A stretch of 64,000 nucleotides of DNA from Bradyrhizobium sp. CCBAU 51765 (GCF_015291725.1 NZ_CP030038.1:6375001-6439000); one strand, 5' to 3'; counted from the first letter of the stretch, positions 16,741-25,834 are shown. The notes: generated by a model from the sequence alone, not told the origin. Numbers and translations: made by a program.

Positions 16741-17067
16741 ATGCGACGACATTCCGAGACATTGCTGCTGGTGCCGCTGCTGCCGATCTTCCTGGCCGGC
16801 ATGTTTCCGATGTTCCTGATCGCGCTGTTGGGATTTTTCGGGCTCGCGCTGTTCGGCATGCTCGTGATTTGCGTCGGGCTCGCCAGCTCCAACGAGGCGC
16901 ACGACAATTTCAACCACGACGTCATCGTCCACGGCTACGCGCGCGGGCCGGAGCGCGCGGCGCGGGCTTCCGACATGCATCTGGCCGCGCGGCTCGGGCT
17001 GCGGCTGGAGGCCGTGGGCGCGGCCATGGTCGTTACGGCGACAATCGGCCTTTGTTACGCCGCTTGA
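16741..17067 (+). CDS. small two-helix membrane protein, unknown function
   Basis: From the ATG at 16741 the protein is 108 residues; a TTG nine bases upstream is an alternative start. It has a long hydrophobic N-terminal part (LLLVPLLPIFLAGMFPMFLI, then GFFGLALFGMLVICVGL) that could form two transmembrane helices. A charged middle follows, and a C-terminal hydrophobic segment (AVGAAMVVTATIGLCYAA) could be a third. No family is recognised. It stands between a palindromic repeat and a GST gene with the same orientation. Confidence 0.5.
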   Translation: MRRHSETLLLVPLLPIFLAGMFPMFLIALLGFFGLALFGMLVICVGLASSNEAHDNFNHDVIVHGYARGPERAARASDMHLAARLGLRLEAVGAAMVVTATIGLCYAA

Positions 17068-17193
17068 CCTGCGCACCGCGCAGACACCGCCCGGCAAACT
17101 CGCCGGTTGCTCTCCCGCAACGGGTTCAGGCAAGACAAGGTCCGCCTAACCACGCCGCGTCCGCGCGCGCAACAGACACCGAGGAGATGCTCG

Positions 17194-17874
17194 ATGCTCA
17201 AATTCTATTTCAACGGATCGCCGAACCCGACCAAGGTTGCGCTGTTTCTGGAGGAGTCCGGACTGGCCTTCGAGCCGGTCAAGATCGACACCCGCAAGGG
17301 CGAGCAGTTCGCGCCCGAATTTCTGAAGATCAATCCGAACGGCAAGGTGCCGGCGATCGACGACAATGGCACGATCGTGTTCGACTCGAACGCCATCCTG
17401 CTCTATCTCGCCGAGAAGACCGGCAAGTTTCTGCCCTCGAACCGCGCCGAATTGCTGTCCTGGCTGATGTTCGTGGCGACCGGCGTCGGGCCCTATTCGG
17501 GTCAGGCCGTCCACTTCAAGCATTTCGCGCCGAAGGACCAGAACCACGACTACGCCCACAACCGTTACCAGTACGAGACCGATCGCCACTACAGGATTCT
17601 CGACGATCACTTGAAAGACCGCCGCTACATGGTCGGCAACGACTATTCGATCGTCGACATGGCGTTGTGGGGCTGGGCGCGGATGGTGCCGTTCAAGCTC
17701 GGCGACGACGCCTTTGCGCGATACCCGAACGTGAAGCGACTCGTGGACGAGATCTCGGCCCGCCCGGCGGCGGCACGCGCCATCGCGCTGAAGGACAAGT
17801 TCACCTTCAAGGCCGAGATGGACGACGAGGCGCGCGCCAACATGTTCAAGCACATGACGACCAAAGTGGCTTGA
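17194..17874 (+). CDS. glutathione S-transferase family protein
   Basis: The 226-residue protein begins MLKFYFNGSPNPTKVALFLEE, the thioredoxin-like N-terminal domain of GSTs. NPNGKVPAIDDNG (cis-Pro loop) and FDSNAILLYLAEKTG (glutathione gamma-glutamyl contact Ser region) follow. The C-terminal helical domain includes MVGNDYSIVDMALWGWARM, the GST N-capping-box region. The ATG at 17194 follows a GAGGAG site and was preferred over an in-frame start 87 bases upstream. The substrate is unknown. A perfect palindrome follows the stop. Confidence 0.88.
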   Translation: MLKFYFNGSPNPTKVALFLEESGLAFEPVKIDTRKGEQFAPEFLKINPNGKVPAIDDNGTIVFDSNAILLYLAEKTGKFLPSNRAELLSWLMFVATGVGPYSGQAVHFKHFAPKDQNHDYAHNRYQYETDRHYRILDDHLKDRRYMVGNDYSIVDMALWGWARMVPFKLGDDAFARYPNVKRLVDEISARPAAARAIALKDKFTFKAEMDDEARANMFKHMTTKVA

Positions 17875-17892
17875 TCACGTCACCTTCAACGT

Positions 17893-17922
17893 TAGAGGCC
17901 ACGCGCATGCGCGTGGCCTCTA
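17893..17922. terminator. perfect 30-bp palindrome between convergent genes
   Basis: TAGAGGCCACGCGCA is followed directly by its exact complement (15 + 15 bases). It lies 18 bases after the GST stop and 10 bases before the end of the convergent chemoreceptor gene. It could act as a shared transcription end for both, although neither side has a strong U-run. Confidence 0.5.
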
Positions 17923-17932
17923 GGCCTTGACT

Positions 17933-19942
17933 TCACGCGGCGTGGACCGAGCTCAGGAACTTGGCCACTTCGAGCTTGAGGCGGTTGCTGTCGGCCGAGA
18001 GCGAGCGTGCCGCCGACAACACCTGCGAGGAAGCGGAGCCAGTCTCCGAGGCGCCGCGCTGCACGTCGCCGATGTTGGACGACACCAGCTGGGTGCCGTG
18101 GGCCGCCTGCTGGACGTTGCGCGAGATCTCCTGCGTCGCAGCGCCCTGCTGCTCCACGGCGGCGGCGACCGTCGACGAAATTTCCGACAGCCGCTCGATG
18201 GTGCCGCTGATCTCCTTGATCGAGCCGACGGATTCTTCCGTGGCGGCCTGGATGCCGGAGATCTGCTGGGCAATCTCGCCGGTGGCCTTGGCGGTCTGCT
18301 CGGCGAGCGCCTTGACCTCGGAAGCCACCACCGCAAAGCCGCGGCCGGCTTCGCCGGCACGCGCCGCCTCGATCGTGGCGTTCAGCGCCAAGAGGTTGGT
18401 CTGGCCGGCGATGGTGCTGATCAGCTCGACGACGTCACCGATGCGCGCGGCGGCCTTGGAGAGCGCGCCGACACGCTCGTTGGTCCTGCTCGCCTGACCG
18501 ACGGCCTCGGTGGCGATCCGGGCAGATTCCTGCACCTGGCGGGCAATCTCGGATACCGAGGAGGAGAGCTCCTCGGTCGCCGAAGCGACCGCCTGCACAT
18601 TGGCCGAGGCCTCCTGCGAGGCGCTGGCGACCTCCGTCGAGAGGTCCTGGGCCCGCGCGGCGGTCGTGGTCAACGTGCCTGCGGAGGCTTCGAGCTCGTT
18701 TGACGCCGACGACACCGTGTTGACGATCTCGCCGACCGCCTGCTCGAACTGATCGGCGAGCCTGACCATATCTTTCTTGCGGTTCTCGGCCTGCCGCGCC
18801 TCGAGCTCGGCCTGCTCGGAGCGCATGCGCTCGGTCTCGATCATGTTGTCCTTGAACACCTGGATCGCCTTGGCCATGTCGCCGATCTCGTCGGCCCTGC
18901 CGCGGCCGGGAATCTCGACCTCGAGATTGCCGCCGGCCAGCCGTCCCATCGCGCCTGTCATCGAGGTCAGGGGACCGACGATGCTGCGGGCGATCAGGAA
19001 GGCGACGATGCCGCCGAACAAAATGGCGAGGCCGCCGGCGACCTCCTGAACGGTCGTCGTGCCGGCGATCACAGCTTCGGCATTGTTGCGCGAGTCCTGG
19101 TAGTCCTTCTTCAGGGTCGTTTCCACGACCTTGAGCCTACCGATGCTGTCGACGATGAGGGGCGCGAGATTCTTGTGGTAAATCTCGTCGGCCTGAAGCA
19201 TCGCTGCGGAGGTCGTCTCGAACGCCGACTTGTAGATTCCGAGCGAGGCCTTCACCGGCGCCAGCGTGGCTCGCAACTCCGTCGCCTGCGGGCTCTTTTC
19301 GAGTGCCGCGAGCCGTTGCGCTGCCCTGTCGACGCTCGCCCTGAAGGTCGCAGGGCCCTGCGTATCGCGAAGGGCCAGAAACCGCCAGTTTGCGATCCTC
19401 ACGAGCAGGATTCGCGATTCGAGATCGGCGACGAGGGCCGCGGTATCTTCGTCGACGGCGGCGCGCGCCACGTCGACGAGCTTGCCCGTCTTGACGGCCA
19501 GATCCTCCCCGCTCGGCAGCAGCGTCGCCTTGCCCGTTCTCGCCTCGTTGACGGCGTCGCCGAGATTGTCACGCAGGCGTCGCATCTTGGCGATGTCGTC
19601 GATGAGGCCGTTGTAGAGCGCTCGCCGCTCCTCGGAGGCCGTCCCCTTCGCGCCGATCCGCAGCAGCTCGGTCGCCGCGGTCTCCCGCTCCGCCGCTTCC
19701 TTCATCGCGGCTTCGTTGGCGTCGTAAACGTAGCGAAGATTGGCCCGCTGGATCGCCTGAAGGTTGGTCGAGATTTCCAGCACCCGCGCCGTGCTGTCCG
19801 AGAGGGCGGATTGTCTTGCGACCTGACCCTGCACGTCCTGCAAATTCCAGACGGCAACCACCGCCATCACGAGACCGACCGCCACCAGGGCCATGAAGCC
19901 TGCGTACAGGCGCCCCCTGATCCGCAAACGAAATTTCGGCAT
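17933..19942 (-). CDS. methyl-accepting chemotaxis protein
   Basis: This 669-residue chemoreceptor has a transmembrane helix near residues 13-33 (GFMALVAVGLVMAVVAVWNL), a helical periplasmic sensor of about 260 residues and a second transmembrane helix near 300-320 (VAGGLAILFGGIVAFLIA). A HAMP linker (RSIVGPLTSMTGAMGRLAGG) and a long cytoplasmic signalling coil follow. The hairpin tip motif is GRGFAVVASEVKALAEQTAK, the CheA/CheW contact. No CheB/CheR pentapeptide is seen at the C-terminus. A GTG six bases upstream (position 19948) is an alternative start. No che genes are nearby; the ligand is unknown. Confidence 0.92.
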   Translation of the reverse strand: MPKFRLRIRGRLYAGFMALVAVGLVMAVVAVWNLQDVQGQVARQSALSDSTARVLEISTNLQAIQRANLRYVYDANEAAMKEAAERETAATELLRIGAKGTASEERRALYNGLIDDIAKMRRLRDNLGDAVNEARTGKATLLPSGEDLAVKTGKLVDVARAAVDEDTAALVADLESRILLVRIANWRFLALRDTQGPATFRASVDRAAQRLAALEKSPQATELRATLAPVKASLGIYKSAFETTSAAMLQADEIYHKNLAPLIVDSIGRLKVVETTLKKDYQDSRNNAEAVIAGTTTVQEVAGGLAILFGGIVAFLIARSIVGPLTSMTGAMGRLAGGNLEVEIPGRGRADEIGDMAKAIQVFKDNMIETERMRSEQAELEARQAENRKKDMVRLADQFEQAVGEIVNTVSSASNELEASAGTLTTTAARAQDLSTEVASASQEASANVQAVASATEELSSSVSEIARQVQESARIATEAVGQASRTNERVGALSKAAARIGDVVELISTIAGQTNLLALNATIEAARAGEAGRGFAVVASEVKALAEQTAKATGEIAQQISGIQAATEESVGSIKEISGTIERLSEISSTVAAAVEQQGAATQEISRNVQQAAHGTQLVSSNIGDVQRGASETGSASSQVLSAARSLSADSNRLKLEVAKFLSSVHAA

Positions 19943-20201
19943 TCCCACTGTCCACCCAGATGCATTTCACTTCGAGCGGCCGAGCAATTCCGGCGATCGT
20001 CGCCGGCCACCCCGGCAGCCGCGTATCGCGTCTTTGCGACTCGCGCTGCACCGCGACACAATGGGGGACACTCGTTAATTGAACCTTCAAATCTTTCGCG
20101 CGATTGAGGTCGGCCGGCACGAAATCTGCTGTTTTTGTCGGCAGCTATGCAAAGTTCGCGCGCGAATGCGCAGCGTCATGCGGAGCGCTGCATGCGAACG
20201 C

Positions 20202-22748
20202 TCACGAGGCGCCGGCCTTCTGCAATTTGTCGAGTGCATGCTCGACCACTTCCAGCGTGTAGGGCTTCTGGACCACCGGCGCCGACGCCAGTTGCTCGGG
20301 GATCGGCGCGCGCTCGCCATAGCCGGTCGCGAAGATGAAGGGCACCCCGATCTCCTTCAGCTTCTGTGCCACCTTGATGCTGCTCTCGCTGCCGAGGTTG
20401 AGATCGAGCAAGGCAAAGCTCGGCCGTGTGCGCTCGATCGAGCGTAGCGCCTGGTCGACGGTTGCCGCAGTGTCGACGTGGCGGGCGCCGAGATCGAGCA
20501 GGATGACCTCCGCCGCCATGGCGATGATCAGATTGTCCTCGACGATCAATGCCGTGTCGGAAATCCTGGGTCGGGCGGACTGCTGCTCTTCGACGCGCAT
20601 GGCGGCTCCTGCGATGGACGGGACCAATTCGACGAAATTGGGGGGAATCACGAACTTCGCCTGCACGCCCAGGAGGTCGAAGCGGATCTCGGCATCGCCC
20701 TTGAGGTCGAACGGCACCGATCGCTCGATGATCGTCGTGCCGAAGCCGCGCCGCGACGGCGGCTGCACCGGCGGACCGCCGCTCTCCTTCCATTCGATGA
20801 CGAGACTGGAGGACGGATCGAGGCGCCAGACCACCTCGACACTGCCGGTGGAATCGGCAAGTGCGCCATACTTGGCGGAATTGGTCATCATCTCGTGCAC
20901 GACCAGAGCCAGCGTGGCGAACGCCTTGGGATCCAGCGCGACGTCCGGACCGCCCATCTTCACCCGTCCCGCGCGCGCGCCGAGATAGGCGCCGGCCTCG
21001 GACTCGACCAAGGTGCGGAGCGCGACCGGGGCCCAGTTCAGGTTTGTGATCTGATCGTGGGCGCGTGCCAGAGCCTGGATGCGGCCGCCGAGCACGCCAG
21101 CGAACTCCTCGACGCTGGTCGCAGTGTCCTTGCTCTGCGCCACCAGGGCGCGCACGAGGCTCAGGATGTTGCGGACGCGGTGATTGAGCTCGGCGATCAT
21201 CAATTCCTGCCGCTCCTGCGCCCCGCGGCGCTCGCGTGCGGCGAGGTCGGACAGTTGCAGGATCACTTCTAGCAGCGTGACGCGCAGGCTCTCGGCGATG
21301 CGGATGTCGGCCGCCGACCACGGCTTCGACTGCCCCGCCACCGTCTCCTGCCAGAGCTCGAAGCTCTTGCGCGGCGTCAGGCGCGGCCCGTGCGGACCTT
21401 CGTCGTAGACCTTGTTGGGATCCCCGGCCCATTTCACGGCCTGCAGGACCTCGCGCCGGAAGAAGATCAGGCAATCGCGCGGAGTGCGCGAGATCGGGAT
21501 GGCGAGAAAGCCCGCCGCGCGGTCACGGAAGGCCTGGCCGGCGGCATAGACCTTGGCGATCTCGGCGCTCGCGAAAATCCGCCCCGGCGAAGTCCGGTTG
21601 ATGAAGGCGACGAGATCCTTCACCTCGTCTTCGGTCGGCGTCTCGCCCTCGAGCGCGATCTTGTTGTCGGACCAGACCGCGACGCCGTCGCACTCGATCA
21701 TCTTGCGGTAGTCACTGAGGAAATCGACGATCGCGCGGCGGCTGTGCCCGTGGGAAGCCGCCATCTCGATCAACCGCTCCTGGACCTGATGAGCGCGGGC
21801 CTCGTAGGCGACGTCGCCCTCGCGTTCGCGGCCTTCCACGATCCAGGAGAACATCTGACCGAACAGCTCGGAGGCCGTACGCTTGTCGAACGAAATATAC
21901 CGCGGCGAATAATGATGGCAGGCAAACAGACCCCACAGCTTGCCGTCGCGCAGGATCGACACCGACATGGAGGCGGCAACGCCCATGTTGCGCAGATATT
22001 CGACGTGGATCGGCGAGACCGAACGCAGCACGCTCATCGAAAGATCGAGCAGCCCTGCGTTGTGCGTAGCCGTCGACACCAGCGCGGCCGGCTCGGCATT
22101 GACGTCGGCGATGATGCGCAGCCAGTTGCGCTGGTAGAGGGCCCGCGCCTGCCTTGGAATGTCCGATGCGGGATAACGCAGGCCAAGGAAGGATTCGAGC
22201 CCCGCCTCCGCGGTCTCGGCGACCACCTCGCCCGATCCGTCCGGATGAAACTGATAGACCATGACCCGGTCGAATCCGGTCAGCACCTTGAGCTGGCGCG
22301 CCGCCTCCCGCGCCAGATCAGCCATGCCGCGCGTCTTGCGGATCCTCTCGAGCATCAAGCGCACGAGTTCGCCCGAATTGACGCCGGGCTCGTGCGCGCT
22401 CGGCTCCGCCTCGATGATCAGATAGACGCCGGAAAGATGAATCGAAAGATCGAAGGGCGGCTTGCCTGGCTGCAGCTCCACGCCGAACAGGCGTTCGGTC
22501 GCGTCCGGGCCACCGAGATGGTCAACGTGTCCGCGGATCGTTTCGACCGCCGTCGCAGAGACGACGTTCGACAGCGGTTGCTGGAGCAGGTCGGCAACAT
22601 CCGTCCCAAGGAAGCTCCCTGCGTTGTTCGATGCCATGCAGATCGTGAGATCCGACAGCACAGCCAGCAGGAAGCCAAACGGCTGCACGCTGCCGGGAAT
22701 GTGAATCGGCTCGCGGTCACAATTGGTGAGATTGACCGCCTCGTTCAT
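20202..22748 (-). CDS. bphP: bacteriophytochrome HWE histidine kinase with receiver domain
   Basis: The 848-residue protein has the order PAS-GAF-PHY-HWE kinase-REC. Cys10 in NCDREPIHIPG is the biliverdin attachment site of bacterial phytochromes. The GAF domain shows YPASDIPRQAR (Asp196 region) and SPIHVEYLRNMG with the pyrrole-contact His248. The kinase has NHRVRN (phospho-acceptor His), the N-box HEMMTNSAKYGA and IEWKESGGPPV, the W-x-E feature of HWE kinases. The C-terminal receiver (VEDNLII, LLDLNLG with the acceptor Asp, VQKPY) makes it a hybrid. It overlaps the heme oxygenase gene by 4 bases, so pigment and photoreceptor are made together. Confidence 0.93.
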   Translation of the reverse strand: MNEAVNLTNCDREPIHIPGSVQPFGFLLAVLSDLTICMASNNAGSFLGTDVADLLQQPLSNVVSATAVETIRGHVDHLGGPDATERLFGVELQPGKPPFDLSIHLSGVYLIIEAEPSAHEPGVNSGELVRLMLERIRKTRGMADLAREAARQLKVLTGFDRVMVYQFHPDGSGEVVAETAEAGLESFLGLRYPASDIPRQARALYQRNWLRIIADVNAEPAALVSTATHNAGLLDLSMSVLRSVSPIHVEYLRNMGVAASMSVSILRDGKLWGLFACHHYSPRYISFDKRTASELFGQMFSWIVEGREREGDVAYEARAHQVQERLIEMAASHGHSRRAIVDFLSDYRKMIECDGVAVWSDNKIALEGETPTEDEVKDLVAFINRTSPGRIFASAEIAKVYAAGQAFRDRAAGFLAIPISRTPRDCLIFFRREVLQAVKWAGDPNKVYDEGPHGPRLTPRKSFELWQETVAGQSKPWSAADIRIAESLRVTLLEVILQLSDLAARERRGAQERQELMIAELNHRVRNILSLVRALVAQSKDTATSVEEFAGVLGGRIQALARAHDQITNLNWAPVALRTLVESEAGAYLGARAGRVKMGGPDVALDPKAFATLALVVHEMMTNSAKYGALADSTGSVEVVWRLDPSSSLVIEWKESGGPPVQPPSRRGFGTTIIERSVPFDLKGDAEIRFDLLGVQAKFVIPPNFVELVPSIAGAAMRVEEQQSARPRISDTALIVEDNLIIAMAAEVILLDLGARHVDTAATVDQALRSIERTRPSFALLDLNLGSESSIKVAQKLKEIGVPFIFATGYGERAPIPEQLASAPVVQKPYTLEVVEHALDKLQKAGAS

Positions 22749-23329
22749 GCCCGGTCCGCCGCCCGCTCGAATGCGTCGAAAGCAATGCGAGCGAAATCGA
22801 TGATCTCGTTCTCGTCACCCGGCTCTTCGCTCGCGAGCTTCACCAGAAAGCTCTGCCAGAGCCGCTTGCCCGCGCCATGGCGGAGATAGGTGGTGGCTTC
22901 ACTGATGCGCGGATCGCCCGCGTCCGCGACTGCCTTCAGCAGGAACTTCGCGCCAAGCCGCGAGCCCTCCAGCACATACATCGTGCCCAGCACCCCGCTA
23001 CGCGTCAGCCGCGGCACCGACACTGTCGACGCAGCGCTCGTGCCGAGGCGTCCGAGATCAACCGCAATCGCAGCGCTGCGCGACCGTTCGGGCCAGTCCG
23101 GAAACATGCGCTCCACGCCCGCCTCGACGAGCGCGACTTCGAGCGGAAGAAGAGCTCCGGCGCTGGCCTGAAGAAAGCGGCGATAGCCGGCCAGCCCGCC
23201 GAGATCGAATGCGGAAAGCTGGGTGTCGAGCGCGCGGTGCGCAGCCGAGGTCGCTTCTCTCAGTCGTTCGCGGAGTCCGGAGAAGCTGCAGCCCACCTGT
23301 GTTGAAACGTGCGAAGCCCCAGCCAGCAT
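22745..23329 (-). CDS. biliverdin-producing heme oxygenase
   Basis: The 194-residue protein (ATG at 23329, MLAGASHVSTQ) has the all-helical heme oxygenase pattern: LREATSAAHRALD with the proximal heme-ligand His, and GTMYVLEGSRLGAKFL in the distal-helix region. Heme oxygenase opens heme to biliverdin IX-alpha, the chromophore of the phytochrome. Its stop overlaps the start of bphP (ATGA), the usual bphO-bphP arrangement. An in-frame start further upstream exists, but the ATG used fits the family length. No C-terminal membrane anchor is present. Confidence 0.88.
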   Translation of the reverse strand: MLAGASHVSTQVGCSFSGLRERLREATSAAHRALDTQLSAFDLGGLAGYRRFLQASAGALLPLEVALVEAGVERMFPDWPERSRSAAIAVDLGRLGTSAASTVSVPRLTRSGVLGTMYVLEGSRLGAKFLLKAVADAGDPRISEATTYLRHGAGKRLWQSFLVKLASEEPGDENEIIDFARIAFDAFERAADRA

Positions 23330-23441
23330 GAAATTCCCGGAAAAGCAGGTTGCCGGGGCGCGATCGCTCCCGAGCGGAGGGAACGCCGGCGGAAACCGAA
23401 GGTTCCGCCGGGATCGGAAGGAAATAGAGGCCACTCCGCCT

Positions 23442-23657
23442 CTATTTCCGCCGGACAGGTTTTCTCAGCTCGTACTCGATCTCCGACCGCGTCATTCCGC
23501 AATCGAGAAGTTCCCGCTCGCTCATGGCGGCGAGCTGGCCATGTATCCGCGTGCGCTCTCGCCGGAGCCGGATGATCTCCGACAGCTTTCGCCAGAACCG
23601 GATGCCCCTCACAGACCGGAACGAAGGGCGCCAGCCGGCAGACCAGATGGTGCTCAA
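23442..23657 (-). CDS. DUF1127 family small protein
   Basis: The 71-residue protein ends with the DUF1127 signature: a basic Arg-rich stretch (RLRRERTRIHGQLA), MSERELLDCGMTRSEIEYEL and RKPVRRK. Small Arg-rich DUF1127 proteins in alphaproteobacteria have been linked to RNA metabolism and phosphate or stress responses. The start is uncertain: position 23657 is a TTG without a good ribosome site, only four bases after the NTF2-like gene, so translational coupling is likely. Confidence 0.75.
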   Translation of the reverse strand: MSTIWSAGWRPSFRSVRGIRFWRKLSEIIRLRRERTRIHGQLAAMSERELLDCGMTRSEIEYELRKPVRRK

Positions 23658-23661
23658 ACCG

Positions 23662-24105
23662 CTAGCCCGCGGCTCTCGCGACCGTTTGTGGAAACGGACC
23701 GAGCGCGCTCTCGGTCAGGATCGAGTCGCAGTATTCGCGGATCTCCTTGATCTTGCCGTCCGCGAGGCGAAACACCAGGCAATAGTCGTTGTCGTAGCGC
23801 ACGCCTTCGGGCGTGACGTTGTCGCCCTTGGCTTCCACGACGACGATGTCCCCGTCGGCGATGAAGCGGTGAGCGATTGTTCGCGTCCGGTCGCGCAGGC
23901 GCGTCCGCACATAGCCGTGCAGGTCGTTGAGGATCGCCTCCTTGCCTGAAAAGGTGCGGGACCAGGAATATTGCCCGGTCACGACCCATTTGGCGTCGTC
24001 GGCAAGACTGGCGGTGAACAAGGCTCGGTCGCGCACGGCCGGATCGGGATTGGCGGCGGCGGCAAAGATATCCTGCATCAGTTTCTTGTTGGCGGCAGCG
24101 CTCAT
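23662..24105 (-). CDS. NTF2-like/SnoaL-type protein
   Basis: The 147-residue protein (ATG at 24105 after a GGAG site) has the NTF2-like cone fold pattern: NKKLMQDIFAAAANPDPAVR at the start, WSRTFSGKEAILNDLHGYVR in the middle, and NDYCLVFRLADGKIKEIREY at the end. Such proteins are ketosteroid-isomerase-like enzymes or binding proteins with varied small substrates; none is indicated. It is divergent from the LysR gene over 91 bases with a shared inverted repeat, suggesting that it is the LysR target. The DUF1127 gene follows. Confidence 0.8.
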   Translation of the reverse strand: MSAAANKKLMQDIFAAAANPDPAVRDRALFTASLADDAKWVVTGQYSWSRTFSGKEAILNDLHGYVRTRLRDRTRTIAHRFIADGDIVVVEAKGDNVTPEGVRYDNDYCLVFRLADGKIKEIREYCDSILTESALGPFPQTVARAAG

Positions 24106-24172
24106 GGCGGCATCTCCGTGGTGTGACATCGCGAAGATCATCACCGGCCGGACGGCATTCTTCAAATCGATA

Positions 24173-24193
24173 GTGAATATGATATAAATTCAC
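24173..24193 (+). promoter_or_regulatory. inverted repeat in LysR/NTF2 divergent promoter
   Basis: GTGAAT (24173-24178) and ATTCAC (24188-24193) are exact complements around nine AT-rich bases. The repeat ends four bases before the LysR start codon and lies 68 bases from the NTF2-like start. Its position fits autorepression of the regulator with activation of the divergent gene. It does not show the classic T-N11-A core. Confidence 0.5.
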
Positions 24194-24196
24194 CTT

Positions 24197-25120
24197 ATGA
24201 ATTTGAATTCGCTTGACCTCAATCTGCTGACCGCGCTCGATGCGCTGCTGCGCGAGGCCAATGTCAGCCGCGCCGCGCTGCGGCTCGGGCTGTCGCAGCC
24301 GGCGGCGAGCCATGCGCTCCAGCGCCTGCGCGACATTTTTGGCGATCCGCTGCTGGTACGCACCGGCGCGCGGATGGAGCTGACGCCACGGGCCCTGGCG
24401 CTGCGCGCCCCGCTGGCGCAGGCGCTGGATCAGGTGCGCGGGCTGTTCGTGCCCGACGATTTCGACGCCGCGCGGAGCGAGCGGCAATTCCGCCTGATGA
24501 TGCCGGATCTCGCGGTCGAGCTGTTGATGCCGCGCTTCATGGAGAAGGTGACGCAGGCCGCGCCCAACGTCCGCATCGACGTCGTGCCGTGGCGGGGATC
24601 GGCGATCTTCCATGCCGAATTCGCCCGCACCATCGATCTCGTGATCTCGATCGGAAACGCCTTCAAGGGTTTTCACCGCCAGCTGCTCTATACCGACAGC
24701 GACGCATTGGCGGTGCGGCGCGGCCATCCGATCGGCGCGAAGCTGAAGCGGCGCGAGACGTTCCTGGCTGCGCGCCATGTCGGCGTGATCATCCGCGGCG
24801 GTGCCGAGGACCTGATCGACCCCTGGCTGCGAGCCAAGGGCATCGAGCGGCACATTGCGCTGGTGGTGTCAGGCTATCTCGAGGCGCTGCACGTCGCCGC
24901 CCGCACCGACCTCGTCGCCTTCGTGCCGCGCCGGCTGATCGCGGCGCTGTCGAAACAGCTCGGCCTCGTCACGGTAACGCCGCCGCTCGATCCCGGGATC
25001 GACGAACAGTTCATGTTCCCTCCGACCCGCGCGCAGATGGACCCCGGCTCGATCTGGCTGCGAAGGCTGATGCTGGAGACCGGGCGGGAATTGGAGCAAG
25101 CCAAGCGCAAGCTCTCGTAG
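24197..25120 (+). CDS. LysR-family transcriptional regulator
   Basis: The 307-residue protein has the N-terminal LysR winged helix (LDLNLLTALDALLREANVSR, LGLSQPAASHALQRLRDIFG, DPLLVRTGARMELTPRA). A periplasmic-binding-protein-like effector domain follows from about residue 90 (RQFRLMMPDLAVELLMPRFM). The pattern resembles the NodD/LinR-like subgroup, but no nod box or nod genes are present. The effector is unknown. It is divergent from the NTF2-like gene with a shared inverted repeat, the usual LysR regulator-target layout. Confidence 0.92.
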   Translation: MNLNSLDLNLLTALDALLREANVSRAALRLGLSQPAASHALQRLRDIFGDPLLVRTGARMELTPRALALRAPLAQALDQVRGLFVPDDFDAARSERQFRLMMPDLAVELLMPRFMEKVTQAAPNVRIDVVPWRGSAIFHAEFARTIDLVISIGNAFKGFHRQLLYTDSDALAVRRGHPIGAKLKRRETFLAARHVGVIIRGGAEDLIDPWLRAKGIERHIALVVSGYLEALHVAARTDLVAFVPRRLIAALSKQLGLVTVTPPLDPGIDEQFMFPPTRAQMDPGSIWLRRLMLETGRELEQAKRKLS

Positions 25121-25203
25121 GGTGGGCAAAGCGGAGCGTGCCCACCACCTCTCGCCGTCCGAGAAAGACGGTGGGCACGGCGCTTTGCGCCTTTGCCCAC
25201 CCG
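25119..25203. repeat. palindromic intergenic repeat (GTAGGGTGGGCAAAGCGGAGC type), copy 1
   Basis: It starts inside the LysR stop codon with GGGTGGGCAAAGCGGAGCG, and ends with GCGCCTTTGCCCACCC, its near complement. A closely similar unit occurs at 49062-49151. It is a long hairpin between two convergent genes. Confidence 0.7.
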
Positions 25204-25213
25204 ACAAGAGCCC

Positions 25214-25834
25214 TTACGCCTTCTGCGCCGCCATCACCTTGCTCACCGCGGGGCGGTCGGACATGCGCTTGAAGTGATTGGCGATCTTCGGCGTCGCATT
25301 GATGTCGACGCTGTCGCCTTCGAGCCAGGTCGAGAGCGTGTAGAGATAGGGATCGCAGATCGTGAACTGCTCGCCCATGACCCAAGGTCCCCGAAACATC
25401 TTCTGCTCGATCAGCTTGAAGCAGGCGGCCATGGTCTTCGGGACCATTGCCTTCATGTCGGCGAACGAGCTCTCCTGCGTCGCCCAGCGCGCGCCGCGCA
25501 TCTTGTGGGCGTGGTTGATGTGCACGGTCGAGCAGAGATAGGAGTTGAACGACTGCACCTCGGCGAAGTCGAAGGGATCGTCGAGCGGCGCGAGCTTCGC
25601 CTTGGGGAACACTTGCGCGATGTAGGCCAGCATCGCCGGCGTCTCGGTCAGGACGCCGCGGTCGGTGACCAGCGCCGGCACCCGGCCCTTCGGGTTGATC
25701 GCGAGATAGTCCGGGCTGGTCTGCTGGTTGTCCTTGAAGCTCAGCCGTTCGGCCGAGTAGTCGGCACCGGCTTCTTCCAGGGTGATGTAGGTGGCGAGCG
25801 CGCAGGTGCCGGTGGCGTAGTAGAGCTTGAGCAT
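25214..25834 (-). CDS. glutathione S-transferase family protein
   Basis: The 206-residue protein starts MLKLYYATGTCALATYITLEE (ATG at 25834). This is the beta-class-like GST N-terminus in which Cys11 or a Ser/Tyr nearby contacts glutathione. INPKGRVPALVTDRG is the cis-Pro loop and LTETPAMLAYIAQVFPK the second glutathione-binding helix. The C-terminal domain includes WVMGEQFTICDPYLYTLSTW. It differs clearly from the GST at 17.2 kb, so the two are not recent duplicates. The substrate is unknown. Confidence 0.88.
   Translation of the reverse strand: MLKLYYATGTCALATYITLEEAGADYSAERLSFKDNQQTSPDYLAINPKGRVPALVTDRGVLTETPAMLAYIAQVFPKAKLAPLDDPFDFAEVQSFNSYLCSTVHINHAHKMRGARWATQESSFADMKAMVPKTMAACFKLIEQKMFRGPWVMGEQFTICDPYLYTLSTWLEGDSVDINATPKIANHFKRMSDRPAVSKVMAAQKA

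Noticed and set aside
24197..25120. NodD identity for the LysR regulator
   Set aside because: HTH and effector domain are LysR-like, but no nod box or nod genes are present; the generic call is safer.
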